Shown: positions 31,405 through 41,341 of the stretch, piece after piece
Layout of the letters: every line of letters begins with the position of its first letter
Position numbering within the stretch: the stretch's first letter is position 1
Assembly: GCA_949316235.1 (NCBI GenBank)
Contig: OX438748.1
Coordinates: 29,196,836-29,260,835 of the forward strand
Direction of reading: 5' to 3'
Length of the DNA: 64,000 nt
Source of the DNA: Oegoconia quadripuncta
Lineage: Eukaryota > Arthropoda > Insecta > Lepidoptera > Autostichidae
Position numbers and translations under genes: made by a program
The notes under the pieces: model-generated
What the model saw: only the letters and a program-made list of their open reading frames with translations
Database searches by the model: none
What the model was told of the DNA's origin: nothing

Positions 31405-31700
31405 AACACTGAGTGGTTTGGTTCTTCATTCATAATGCGAACAGTCATGGTATGGGATTCTCTGCTAACATCAGTTAACCGAAATTCTACCATTTCGAGA
31501 TCTTAAAAAGCAGGGTGAATATGCATTTACCAAGTACAGGGTGGATAGGCATTTTCCAAGAGTTTAGTGAAAAGGCAAAAACCAAGAGCAGGGTGAATAG
31601 GCATTTACCAAGAGCAGGGTGGATAGGCATTTACTAAGATCGCTTGCTCTATCTTTCCTTACCCCATTACTTTCCATCAGGTGAGATTTTAGTCAAAGCT
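31405..31700 (+). pseudogene. LINE-K pol C-terminus with internal tandem units
   Basis: GGTTCTTCATTCATAATGCG starts the RTAK-like segment. At 31511-31640 the CAGGGTGAATAGGCATTTAC unit occurs four times where the other copies have one, and the end TCCATCAGGTGAGATTTTAG follows. Confidence 0.78.
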
Positions 31701-31917
31701 AGTCAATCATAATAAACATTACCGTCCTTCCTGTGGTAGTTAGATAAAAGATGTACCTAGTTTCCGATGAAAAAACTAATTTCATATACCTCATAAAAGA
31801 ATTTTACATGTGTGAAGCCTCGGGTAAATACTAGTAGTTTTATAAATTTCTTTGGACATTCAAATTAGATATTGTATGGAAATTGAAATTACGAATTTTT
31901 ATGATTTAAATATCATT

Positions 31918-32178
31918 TAAAACCGCCTCCTTGACTCAATGTAAACAACTTACGCATCGGAGGTCCGGGTTCGATCCCCAGCGGATCGAATGTTCGATCG
32001 CTGTTCGATCAGCAGCAATGTTATTTGCATTGTTGTGTTCCGGTTGTAGAGATAAGATAGCCAGTCCCCCAAATAAGATGGGGTATCCGGGTCAGTACGC
32101 TTCCACCTTCGGCCTTATCTTCACTAAACATCAGGTGTGATTGATGTCAAGAGCTAACCCGTTGTGCATGAAAAAAAA
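31918..32178 (+). mobile_element. SINE-B with internal deletion
   Basis: Head ACCGCCTCCTTGACTCAATG and B box GGTTCGATCCCC are present, but the GGTTTGGTTGG-to-ATCTTATCTAAA segment is missing and a GTTCGATC duplication fills the gap. The 3' body and A-rich end are normal. Confidence 0.85.
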
Positions 32179-32574
32179 AGTCATAAAATAATAACCTACG
32201 GACAGAATCGTATCATTGTTAAGTGCCTAATAAAATACCTAATAAAGTTGTCGTATTATGTTTAGTTCCAACAAAAAATCTTATTCCGATAAAATGAGGA
32301 AAAGGAAACGCAGTTTTCTTCAGATATTTATAGATTTTTTTTCATATTCCCCTGACTGTAATTCAAATAGAACTTGGAAAAACAGTCCCTCCTGTACTAT
32401 ATCGTTCTGGTTCTACCCTTTCTGTAAGAGTGGCCATAAATAAAGCGACTCTATCTCAAGTGGTCGTAGGTGTATGGTGTCCATGCTTTCGCGTTTGTTA
32501 GAGACAGTGTTATTAATTGTATATAAAACGTAAAGTATTTAATTGATTGATGATATAATCATTAATAATAAATA
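32179..32574. other. No recognisable gene
   Basis: A 61-codon basic-rich frame at 32258 (many Lys/Arg/Ser/Phe) shows no domain and is not called. Confidence 0.4.
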
Positions 32575-32745
32575 TTTTGGACACTTATACCAATCGTCTA
32601 GTCCCAAACTAAGCAGAGCTTGTACTATGGATACTAGACTATGAAGATCCATGACTGGAAAAAAAAATTAATTCATCACACAAACATTCACCCCCGCGGG
32701 AGTCAAACACCAATTTTTTGCCCATTACACCAATCGATCATCATA
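32575..32745 (-). mobile_element. SINE-C, diverged
   Basis: GGACACTTATACCAATCGTC, TAGTCCCAAACTAAGCAGAG, TACTATGGATACTAGAC and CCCCGCGGGAGTCAAACACC, with a shortened middle. Confidence 0.75.
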
Positions 32746-32761
32746 ACACGCGTTTAGTTCT

Positions 32762-33068
32762 TTCACTGGACCTCAATCACACATAATGTTAAGTGAAGAT
32801 GAGGTCGAAGGTGGAAGCGTATTGACACGGAAACCCCAACACATTTGGAGGACTGGCTATCTTATCTCTGACAACCGGAACACAACAATGCTTTTAACAT
32901 TGCTGCTTGGCGGCAGATTTAGATAAGATGGTGGTAGCTAGCCAGGCGGACATTTAAAATGCCCTACCACCTACCAAACCGAGTACTTAAACATGTACCC
33001 CGCTGGGGATCAAACCCGCGACCTCCGAAACCTAAAGCCAATGTTGTGTAAGCCACGGAGGCCGTCCA
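32762..33068 (-). mobile_element. SINE-B, near full length
   Basis: GGACCTCAATCACACATAAT, GAAACCCCAACACATTTGG and CGAGTACTTAAACATGTACC, then GGGGATCAAACCCGCGACC and AAGCCACGGAGGC. Confidence 0.87.
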
Positions 33069-33645
33069 ATTAGAGTAGACAAAGAAGGTTTAAGTCTTTG
33101 TAGTCACCGTAGATATATAGGTTCCTACTATGTCATAAAAATTGTTCCGGAAAAATGAACACACAGTCGTTCAATTTATTTGAAGTTTTATTTCTAGGAG
33201 AGGATGTCCTCAGTTAATTCTGATGCTCTGTAAAGACGTGAAAGAAAACAATCACAGACACTATTGCATTTAATATTGACTAGCACTAGTAGGTATAGTA
33301 GGTAGGTACGTACTAGTGATAATGTTATGATCTTACCTGAAGCTAAAAAAGTTTTATTGGTTACTGCATAAAATTTTAAATACTAATATTTTTTTTGTGT
33401 AAACAAAACCATGGTGACCATTCTATGGAATAATGTTTTCGCCCATTCTCGACAAGGTCGCACAGAGTGTATGCTGTTTTTTTATTATTAAATGGTATAA
33501 AGACCATAAGGATTGCTTACTTATTGTGATATTTAGGTCAAATACTGTTTGTTATATCCTATAAAGACTGTAAAAAAGAATGTTTCACATCTGTTTTCGA
33601 GCTAAGAAATAGTGTGATATAATTTTACAGCTGTCTGTATATTTA
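33069..33645. other. No recognisable gene
   Basis: AT-rich with GTAGGTATAGTAGGTAGGTA near 33290; no recognised family. Confidence 0.4.
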
Positions 33646-33649
33646 ACGA

Positions 33650-33789
33650 ACTGTTTGTAGTGGTTAGAAACTCTGACCACTATAGCTTAAGGTCGCGGGT
33701 TCGATTCCCGCTAGAGGCATATGTTTGTATGATGAATACGGACATGTGTACCCGAGTTATGGATGTTTTCATTTATAATAAGTATTTAC
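33650..33789 (+). mobile_element. SINE-A, 5' half
   Basis: GTTTGTAGTGGTTAGAAACT, B box GGTTCGATTCCCGC and GTTATGGATGTTTTCATTTA. It stops at TAATAAGTATTTAC (33776-33789), which is repeated at 34463-34476 where the 3' half resumes. Confidence 0.85.
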
Positions 33790-34216
33790 ATGTATACATA
33801 CATAACGTCACGAACTTCATCCCAGCTATAAGTATATTTATGAAAAAAATGTGTTTAATATATGTATTTCCATATATAATAATCTTCCGGACTGTTTAAA
33901 ATCGCTGCATGGAAATTCTTTCAAATCGAACCTGACGAAGTGGCTTCTCGAGCACTGTTTTTACAGTGTCAAGGAATACATGGAATATAGGAAAATATAA
34001 TCATGTGTAATTGTTTTTGACATCCATATTCATTCGTTCATGTATCGACTCTATTATGTAATGTATCTTTTGTATGTATTTTTTTAATTTTTTTAAAATT
34101 TTGTTTTATAGAGTCACTGACTAATATTTGCATGTCTGTTTCCAGGTTGAATACAATGAGCTTTTCTAAGAAATAAGATCTATGATACTACTATATTTAT
34201 CTTATCTTATCTTATC
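33790..34216 (+). pseudogene. LINE 3' end with pol C-terminal codons
   Basis: From about 33895 it reads CLKSLHGNSFKSNLTKWLLE, then HCFYSVKEYMEYRK-stop, a LINE pol tail of the kind FKxxxKKWLLxxxFYSVEE. A non-coding end and a (TTATC)n tail at 34196-34216 follow. The first part (CATACATACATAACGTCACG) is repeat V. Confidence 0.72.
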
Positions 34217-34462
34217 TATGGGGTGGTCAGAGATATCCCGAATAGTAGTGTTTGGGTGTTCTAAACTTTAAAAATTTAATGACTGTAACAACATCCATGG
34301 TTCACCTTATGAAATATTCAGAAATGCCCACTTGACAGGGGGTAAGCCTATCGTAAGCCCAAGTAGATGTTTCTTCGTGGAAAGTCCCTTAGTCGCCTTT
34401 TGCGATACCCGTAGGAAGAGGGGTTGATTCTATTCTATTTGAGTGCCGAAACAACACAGCAC
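34217..34462 (-). repeat. Repeat G, reverse copy
   Basis: GGGGTGGTCAGAGATATCCC, CATGGTTCACCTTATGAAAT, TTGACAGGGGGTAAGCC and TTAGTCGCCTTTTGCGATAC, the reverse of 8630-8885. Confidence 0.68.
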
Positions 34463-34600
34463 TAATAAGTATTTACTTACCAAAAAAAATGTATTTATGT
34501 AGTACACCAACCATCTGGTATCCACAACACAAGCCTATAATCTTAATGTGGAAGTAGATGGCGTTGTGTATGTCCAGGGATATTTATTATTATTATTTAT
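34463..34600 (+). mobile_element. SINE-A, 3' half
   Basis: Resumes with TAATAAGTATTTAC and carries on through CAACCATCTGGTATCCACAA and AAGTAGATGGCGTTGTGTAT to an (ATT)n tail. Together with 33650-33789 it makes one SINE. Confidence 0.85.
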
Positions 34601-34914
34601 TTATGATATCTATGGGTCTGTCTGTGATATTGTAGCTCTAAAACTGCTGAATCGATTTGAGAACGGTTGATTTTCGAAAACTCGTGTGATACACTTGGCC
34701 ATTTTTATGGAAATCTGTTGAGAAGTTTCAACGATATTTAGCTTTAAAATAGATGGTTTATTTATTTGGATGATATAATTATTAGTTCTGTCAAGGGTTT
34801 TCTCAATTTTCAAATTAATAATATACCTCATAGCTGGCACCCGCGACTTCGTCCACGTGGAACTCGTTCTACTACCAAATGCGTCATTCTATGACTGAAA
34901 GCAATTTATTACGA

Positions 34915-35200
34915 ATCGGAGGTCGCGGGTTCGAATCCCAGCGGGGTAATGTTTAGTACTCGGCTTAGGGCATTTTAAATGTCCGCCTGGCTAGCTACCA
35001 CCATCTTATCTAAATCTGCCGCCAAACAGCAATGTCAATAGCATTGTTGTGTTCCGGTTGTCAGAGATATGATACCCAGTTCCCCAAATATTTGGGTTTC
35101 CGGGTCAGTACGCCTCGCCTGAATACGCCTTCGGCCTCTTCTTCACTTAACATCGGGTGTGATTGAGGTCAAGTGCTAACCCGTTGTGCTTAAAAAATTT
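34915..35200 (+). mobile_element. SINE-B, 5' truncated
   Basis: Starts at AATCGGAGGTCGCGGG, B box GGTTCGAATCCC, then the full body to AACCCGTTGTGCTTAAAAAA. GAATACGCCT is duplicated near 35115. Confidence 0.85.
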
Positions 35201-35214
35201 ATCCTTTATCTCAA

Positions 35215-35324
35215 ATGAGGTGGTCAGAGATGAGGAGAGATATCCCAAACAATAGTATTTGGATGCTCCAAACATCACGAGTTTAGTGATTGAAACAACA
35301 TAAATAAATAATAAATAAATATAA
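35215..35324 (-). repeat. Repeat G, left part
   Basis: GTGGTCAGAGATGAGGAGAG, ATATCCCAAACAATAGTATT and CATCACGAGTTTAGTGATTG. It continues at 35600 after an inserted SINE-A. Confidence 0.65.
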
Positions 35325-35590
35325 TAAATATCCTTGGACATATACACAGCGTCATCTAGTTCCATGTTAAGCAGCTTATAGGCTTGTGTAGTGGATACCA
35401 GATGGTTGATATATACTACATAAATACATTTTTTTTGTAAATAAATACTTATTATAAATGAAAACATCCATAACTCGGGTACTCGTGTCCGTATTCATCA
35501 TACAAACATATGCCCCTAGCGGGATTCGAACCCGCGACCTTTTGGTATAGTGGTCAGAGTTTCTAACCACTACACCAAATAGGTCGTCAT
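35325..35590 (-). mobile_element. SINE-A, full length, inside repeat G
   Basis: CCTTGGACATATACACAGCG and AGATGGTTGATATATACTAC; head GGGATTCGAACCCGCGACC, CACTACACCAAATAGGTCG. The neighbouring repeat G pieces show it inserted into an existing copy. Confidence 0.9.
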
Positions 35591-35599
35591 CCACATCCA

Positions 35600-35690
35600 C
35601 ATCCACGCCACATCCACGGTTCACCTTAAGAAATATACAGAAATGCACACGTGACAGGGGGTGAGCCCATCGCCGTTGAAACGTGCAAAT
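35600..35690 (-). repeat. Repeat G, right part
   Basis: CCACGGTTCACCTTAAGAAA, CACACGTGACAGGGGGTGAG and CCCATCGCCGTTGAAACGTG. Confidence 0.65.
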
Positions 35691-35909
35691 CTAATTTAAT
35701 AAAATTTTAAATTTAAGTTAATAGACATATTTGAAAAACCTCTAGCAGTTGATCAGAAAAATATTACCGTAAATTAGAACATTCAATTGTCTTGAGAACT
35801 CCTTTAAGTCTCGAAATAAATGTGAAGTGATCATTATTCTTTTGTAGTACTTACAAATTCTTTTTCAAACAAATTAGGGGATTATAGACAATACACAATA
35901 ATGGGTCTT

Positions 35910-36318
35910 TATCTATGAAATTGTTTTTTTTTCTTCGTTAATCATATGTACCAATTCCTGCGATTTTCAAAGCTATATCCAAATTTGTTTTTTATTTGGA
36001 AAATTGAATATTATTTCAAGGTTTCACATGATATATTTTTTAATTTCTGGGCTAAATCACATAATATAAAAAATAATTGAACAGAGCTCTTTTCATGTGC
36101 TTCCCATAATCATTTCTTAGATTCGCTGAAACTTTTATAAAGCGGTTACTTTTAAAAATTAATGCTGCCTACACTTAATTTAGTGTTATCCGATAATACA
36201 CACAAAGTTTAGCTTAACTTGGATTTGCCGTTCCCAAAAAAAAATTAAATATGTTTGTATGGAGAAAACAGTCTTAATGAAATTATTCATGCATAACTCC
36301 AATTTCATAGGTAAGGAC
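35910..36318 (+). mobile_element. MITE-2, complete
   Basis: GTCTTTATCTATGAAATTG at the left and CCAATTTCATAGGTAAGGAC at the right are inverted repeats. The internal sequence follows the 19513 copy base for base over long runs. Confidence 0.8.
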
Positions 36319-36559
36319 CTTTCAAACCGGGTGGCGATGGGAATACTATTACGCACACGTCGCCATTTTTGAGTATATGGATACATCTGTGCTTAATTTT
36401 ACAATTATACATACACTCTTACATTATACATAATAGGTTTATAACTATGTATCTATAAACAGTTACTCGAATTGGTTAGTGGTGGTAGGTAACATATTGA
36501 ATTGTTCATTCGCCTTACCGCTAATCGTAAGATTTTCAATATAATTATTAAACGGCTCC

Positions 36560-36762
36560 TCTATACGATATATAAAAATTCTTGTAACTTTCTAGATTGT
36601 AAATGACTGATTGAAAAGAGACAAACCCTCTGAGTTTCTCGCTAGCTCTTCTCAGTAGTGGTCGCGTTCCGAGCTAGTGGTAGTTTAAAGAACAAGTGAC
36701 ATTCATAAGAGCATATTGTTTGCCTACATGAATAAATGATTTTCATTTCATTTCATATTACA
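36560..36762 (+). mobile_element. LINE 3' end with (ATTTC)n tail
   Basis: AACCCTCTGAGTTTCTCGC, TAGTGGTCGCGTTCCGAGC, then GCCTACATGAATAAATGATT and TTCATTTCATTTCAT. A recognisable lepidopteran LINE 3' untranslated end; no codons. Confidence 0.65.
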
Positions 36763-36764
36763 AA

Positions 36765-36830
36765 AAATAAATATCCTTGGACATACATACAGCGTCATCT
36801 AGGTCTACTACTACGATTAACTAACTAGGC
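36765..36830 (-). mobile_element. SINE-A tail fragment
   Basis: TCCTTGGACATACATACAGC and GTCATCTAGGTCTAC. Short. Confidence 0.65.
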
Positions 36831-37059
36831 TTAATACTCTAAAAGTTAAGTCGTATGTGAGTATCCACAATATCTTATAAATTTTATAACACATTCATGA
36901 TTGTCCCTGTCAGTTTATGCCCTAAAATATTCAGGGCCTTTTAGCGTGTGCTCTTTCCCATCCCTCACTTTTTTGGGGCATATTTTAGCACGTCTTAGTA
37001 AAATATTTCGGTCACACAAGCACACTTATTATTAATATTTACCGACGTGTTTCTAGCTC

Positions 37060-37340
37060 GTTGCTTTGTACAGTCAACAAAAACTAAAATTATTTCAACT
37101 TAGTTATCTGAGCGTCTGGTTGATACATCCCACGATCGGAGGGCTGCCCAATACTTTGGTCAAAGAATCCGCCTTGCTATACAGCGAGCAACGCGGCCAG
37201 CCTTCTGGGTACCATTCCACCAACCAGAGACTTGGGGCTAGTTTTTATTTGTGATTTTTTTTATTTTTTTTATAACAAATTGTATAATTATTGTTCATAA
37301 TTATTGTACAAATGTTATTAAAGCGTTCCATGTATATTCT
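37060..37340 (+). pseudogene. Possible LINE-related C-terminal fragment
   Basis: A 62-codon frame ends YSEQRGQPSGYHSTNQRLGA then SFYL-stop. I recognise the QRG(R/Q)PxGYHSTNQRLG phrase from lepidopteran repeat-encoded sequences but not its family. It is followed by an AT-rich end with TTATTAAAGCG. Confidence 0.4.
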
Positions 37341-37494
37341 TTAATTATTTCAATCATAAATTTACGCACACACCGACGATGTCCTTATACACATGCTAGT
37401 ATGCATACTTAATACATACAGTACATACATACAGTACATACATACATTTACAAACTTAAACACGCAATGATGGACTTACACACATATTCAATAC

Positions 37495-37668
37495 TAGCTT
37501 TCCGCCCGCGGCATTGCCTGCGTGGAATAATTTTATCGCGGAAATTTGTTTTGTACCCTGGAGGGTATCCCTATATACCAAATGTCATCAAAATCCATTC
37601 ATCCGTTTCGCCGTGATTGAGCAACAAACAAACACCCAAACTTTAGCATTTATAATATTAGTTAGATT
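37495..37668 (-). mobile_element. Lepidopteran GCGAAAGTTTGGATG repeat, internally deleted
   Basis: ACTAGCTTTCCGCCCGCGGC, GTGGAATAATTTTATCGCGG and CCGTTTCGCCGTGATTGAGC, to TTTATAATATTAGTTAGATT. The TTTATCGGGATAAA part is missing. Confidence 0.83.
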
Positions 37669-37854
37669 AGATTTGAATTTTTATATTCACACCAATACAA
37701 ATATATTACAGAAACTATGTCAATAAAAACCTATAGCTAATAACAAAAGATTAAACCTAAATAAATTGTGTAGTCATAATAAATGTTTGAATTATTATTA
37801 TGATTGTGAACAAAAGCTGTAAAAGGCATTACTGTAATAAAAAAACATTAGACA

Positions 37855-37938
37855 CTTAGACATACACACAGCGCCATCTAGTTCCACAGTAAGCAACTAT
37901 AGGCTTGTGTTGTGGATACCAGATGGCTGATATACTAT
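37855..37938 (-). mobile_element. SINE-A tail half, bordered by SINE-B
   Basis: CACACAGCGCCATCTAGTTC, GGCTTGTGTTGTGGATACC and AGATGGCTGATATACTA, then SINE-B starts. Confidence 0.82.
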
Positions 37939-38263
37939 TAACCGCCTCCGTGGCTCAATGTAATCAACATTGGGTTTACGATTCGGAGGTCGCGGGTTCG
38001 TTCCCCAGCGGGGCACATCTATAAGTACTCGGTTTGGTTGGTGGTAGGGCATTTTAAATGTCCGCCTGGCTAGCTACCACCATCTTATCTAAATCTGCCG
38101 CCAAGCAGCTATTGTTGTGTCCCGGTTGTCAGAGATAAGATTTCCAGTCCCCCAAATGTGTTGGGGTTTCCGGGTCAGTACGCTTCCACTTTCGACCTCA
38201 TCTTCACTTAACATCAGGTATGTGATTGAGGTCAAGTACCAACCCGGGGTGCATAAAAAAAAT
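37939..38263 (+). mobile_element. SINE-B, full length
   Basis: ACCGCCTCCGTGGCTCAATG, GGTCGCGGGTTCGTTCCCC, then the full body and poly-A (AAAAAAAA). A short plus-strand SINE-A piece, TTGTATCCACAACACAAGC, follows directly at 38266. Confidence 0.9.
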
Positions 38264-38679
38264 CTTGTATCCACAACACAAGCAAGATTGTAAGTATCTT
38301 ATTATGTGAACTTTGTGTGAATTTAAATAGAGAGAAATTAAAATGGAGGTGAGCGCCTAATGTCTGGTAACACAGGCATTTTTTACCCAGCTTTATTACC
38401 TAGTCTCATGCAGACATCAATGGGCAAACTAAATAAGAGGATCTCACCATCCTTATATTTATTATTTTTATACATTGGTCGTAAGTCATTGGCATTCGTC
38501 GGTTTACACATCAATCCTTCTAACTGTTGATCGTCCGAGAATAGTACCAACGAATGTCTCCGTGGTTGTCTTAGAAGACGCTTGTTGCAGTATAGACCAA
38601 TCAGTGGTATATCCTCTATATAGGCAGAAAGGCAGTGCCAACCCTAGTAAATTGTAAGCTTTCCTCGAAATCGTGATCC

Positions 38680-38820
38680 ACAGCTGATTCATACTAATAT
38701 GAACAGAAATATTCTAATCTCGCGAAGATATAATAACAATGCTATAAGAGTAAGTTATTATTTTGATGATGTATTTCTTGTCATTTAATAGCAAATTTTA
38801 TCATTCTGCTTACCCATAAA
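38680..38820. repeat. Repeat F, second copy
   Basis: CACAGCTGATTCATACTAAT, TATAAGAGTAAGTTATTATT and TTGTCATTTAATAGCAAATT, parallel to 9950-10140. Confidence 0.6.
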
Positions 38821-38951
38821 AATTTTGTGATCACCAACACGCCCAGCATGATAATTAATGTATGAAATGTATAAATGTTGGCACCTAGGCGTTGTGACAG
38901 TATGACATAACTCTGTATTTTTTTACTTTGACTTGATTTTGACTTTGTAGA

Positions 38952-39090
38952 TGTACAATACAATACAATACAAATACTCTTTATTGCGCAAAAAAATTTA
39001 CAATAATTTTTGATGATAACAATAGAACACCATTAAGCGGTCTTATCACTAAAAGCGATCTCTTCCAGACAACTCATAGCCTTATATGTA
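38952..39090 (-). mobile_element. LINE 3' end, repeat H
   Basis: (ACAAT)n tail, AAATACTCTTTATTGCGCA, GGTCTTATCACTAAAAGCGA and TCTCTTCCAGACAACTC. Confidence 0.72.
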
Positions 39091-39124
39091 TAGAAAAGGT
39101 TTATAATATTGATAACGACCAGTG

Positions 39125-39312
39125 TAGTAAGTAGTGACCCTGCCTTCGAAACCAACGGCTGCGTTCTCGAATCCCGCTAGGAGTAATTTGTTGCTTGATG
39201 AATACCCGAACCTTGAATAATTTAAATTTCCTTATCCGTTATCAAGTATCCACAGGCTTTGCCTAGTTGGAGAAGAGATAATTGGTGTACCTCAGTATCC
39301 AAATTATTATTA
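39125..39312 (+). mobile_element. SINE-C
   Basis: GACCCTGCCTTCGAAACC, degraded B box TTCTCGAATCCCGC, GGAGTAATTTGTTGCTTGAT and GATAATTGGTGTACC. Confidence 0.68.
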
Positions 39313-41341
39313 TTACCTTAAACTTCTATCACTCCTGTTTTTAAATCTGTGGAAAAAATACACAACGCTGTCTATCGCACTCCAAACACTATCTTAAATT
39401 AAATATACATCATTTTTTAAATCTTTTTGATAAAATATAAAAATCCAGAAGAAGTCACAGACCTCGCCGTTTTCTATAATGTACATAAATGAAGTAAAGA
39501 ATTTAAAGGGTATTCTATATTTAGCAGAACCCCGATTTAACCCAACGATAGGTAATAAATTTCAGATATCAATAAAAGTACAAACCCTACCCCAAAATTA
39601 ATCCCCTATTCCGGGCCCACACAATGCGTTATAAATATAACAAAGCAGTCGCTGCTTAAAAGAAAATGATTCGTGAAATTTTTCTTCCATTCTATAGGAG
39701 ATTCTGCTATAAATCTTTGCAGAGCATTAATACCAATGGCAGGGAAGGTTCAAGGGGGCGCCAAAATCAATGGACCGGGGTCTAATGCATCACATCGTTA
39801 CAGTATGGAAACTTTATAGGTTTAACACTATAAATAAAAAAGGTAGATTCATGTTCAATTGGGTTTGAAATTCATGGTGCAAATCTCATTTAGAGTATAA
39901 CAGGTTTCCCATCGATTATTATCTTGCTTATCTGTTTGTTTCACTACCTAGTTCGATGGTTTTTGAACTTCCTGGGGCACGTTAAATATTCGGTACTAAA
40001 TAATAATCACATACATTAATGAATCCAAAACTTAAATATTTATTCAAATATCCGTGACTAGGGTATAAATGTCCATATTCCTTAGTTCATCACAGCATAG
40101 CAGGGGTTGCTATCTATTAAACTAATCGCCCGTCATGTAAGGACTCCGTTAAGTACATCTAAAGTTTTAGTGGTTTGTAAACACTGACAATGAGTGACCG
40201 CAAATTCTGTCATAATTTAATCAATCCATCGAGAGTTAGGGCTCCTCTGCATACTGAGAGGACGTCGATTACAAAGTCAGAGCATGTTAATCATGATTTA
40301 ACATTTCAAGTACTGCGAAATTAAAAGCCACAGTAAAAAATTTAGTCTTTTATGATTTTATTGTATTGTGTCAAATACAAAAGGGGCGCTATACAACCTA
40401 ACTCCGTCCCTGCACTGGGAGTTGGCTAATACTGGACTGGATATTGTGATCACGTATCTGTTGTTACAATTTCTGTCTATTTGGTGTCCTGTGAAAGGAG
40501 AAAGGGATGCTGTGTGTATTTATGTTTCTGGTGAAAAATATGCTGGGTCTGTTTCTTTGATCATTATTTCGGAGCAGACGTGATTTATTGCGATATTGAG
40601 AGGTACGTCTGATGTTAACGAACGACGAATTACTGTGCCATAGTTCTTAGTAGGTGCAAACTGTCTGTTTCGTTTATTCAAGTTTCACTTGGTCTTTCAT
40701 GTATATTTGTTTGGTCTCGAGCCGTACAATTTCACTATATTTCAATTTCTGTGAGGAGGTTGAATCATTACACCGTTAACTTACAAATTTGGTATTCACT
40801 TACACTAGCGTTCTAGATGAAATATTCGTCGGAGTCGATTAGCACAACGTGACAAATAACCAAATTTTTCTATCCAGTGTGTCCAGTTCTGTCAGTGTGA
40901 TATTCAAAAGTACGCCTAACTGTTAAAAGCAGTTTACTATTATCTAATAGACATTTCTTGGTGTTCTCAGCTGCACAGGAATATTAAATAATTTTTTCAA
41001 TAATATTTTTTTTGAGGCCAGTTTTTTTTGTACTATACTTCATTTGGTTTTAATATAATACAATAACCTAAATAGGTTACACTTAATTCCGATTTGATTA
41101 AGTTTTGCTTTTAGATACACTAAGAAAAGAAATAGTTATAATTATAAAATAAGGTGATGTCACTTTCAAATCTTTAAAATCCGCTTGTTATTGATGCTTT
41201 TGTATAAAAATCGGTACAGGTATGACTTTACTTCTATCTACACTTGTTTCCTTATTTTAAATTTTGCCACATTCAACAGCATCAGTATAGATCATTCTAT
41301 CTACCTTACCATCCATCGTTACATATACATTCAGTGTACTA
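39313..41341. other. Largest repeat-poor stretch
   Basis: About 2 kb with no family from elsewhere in the window. CAGGGAAGGTTCAAGGGGGC and nearby (39740-39790) is locally GC-richer. A 71-codon frame at 40368 has no domain. It may be conserved host non-coding DNA, but that cannot be judged from one sequence. Confidence 0.45.

Noticed and set aside
31511..31640. CRISPR-like array
   Set aside because: Units are adjacent and imperfect, there are no unique spacers, and the units are LINE coding sequence in an insect genome.
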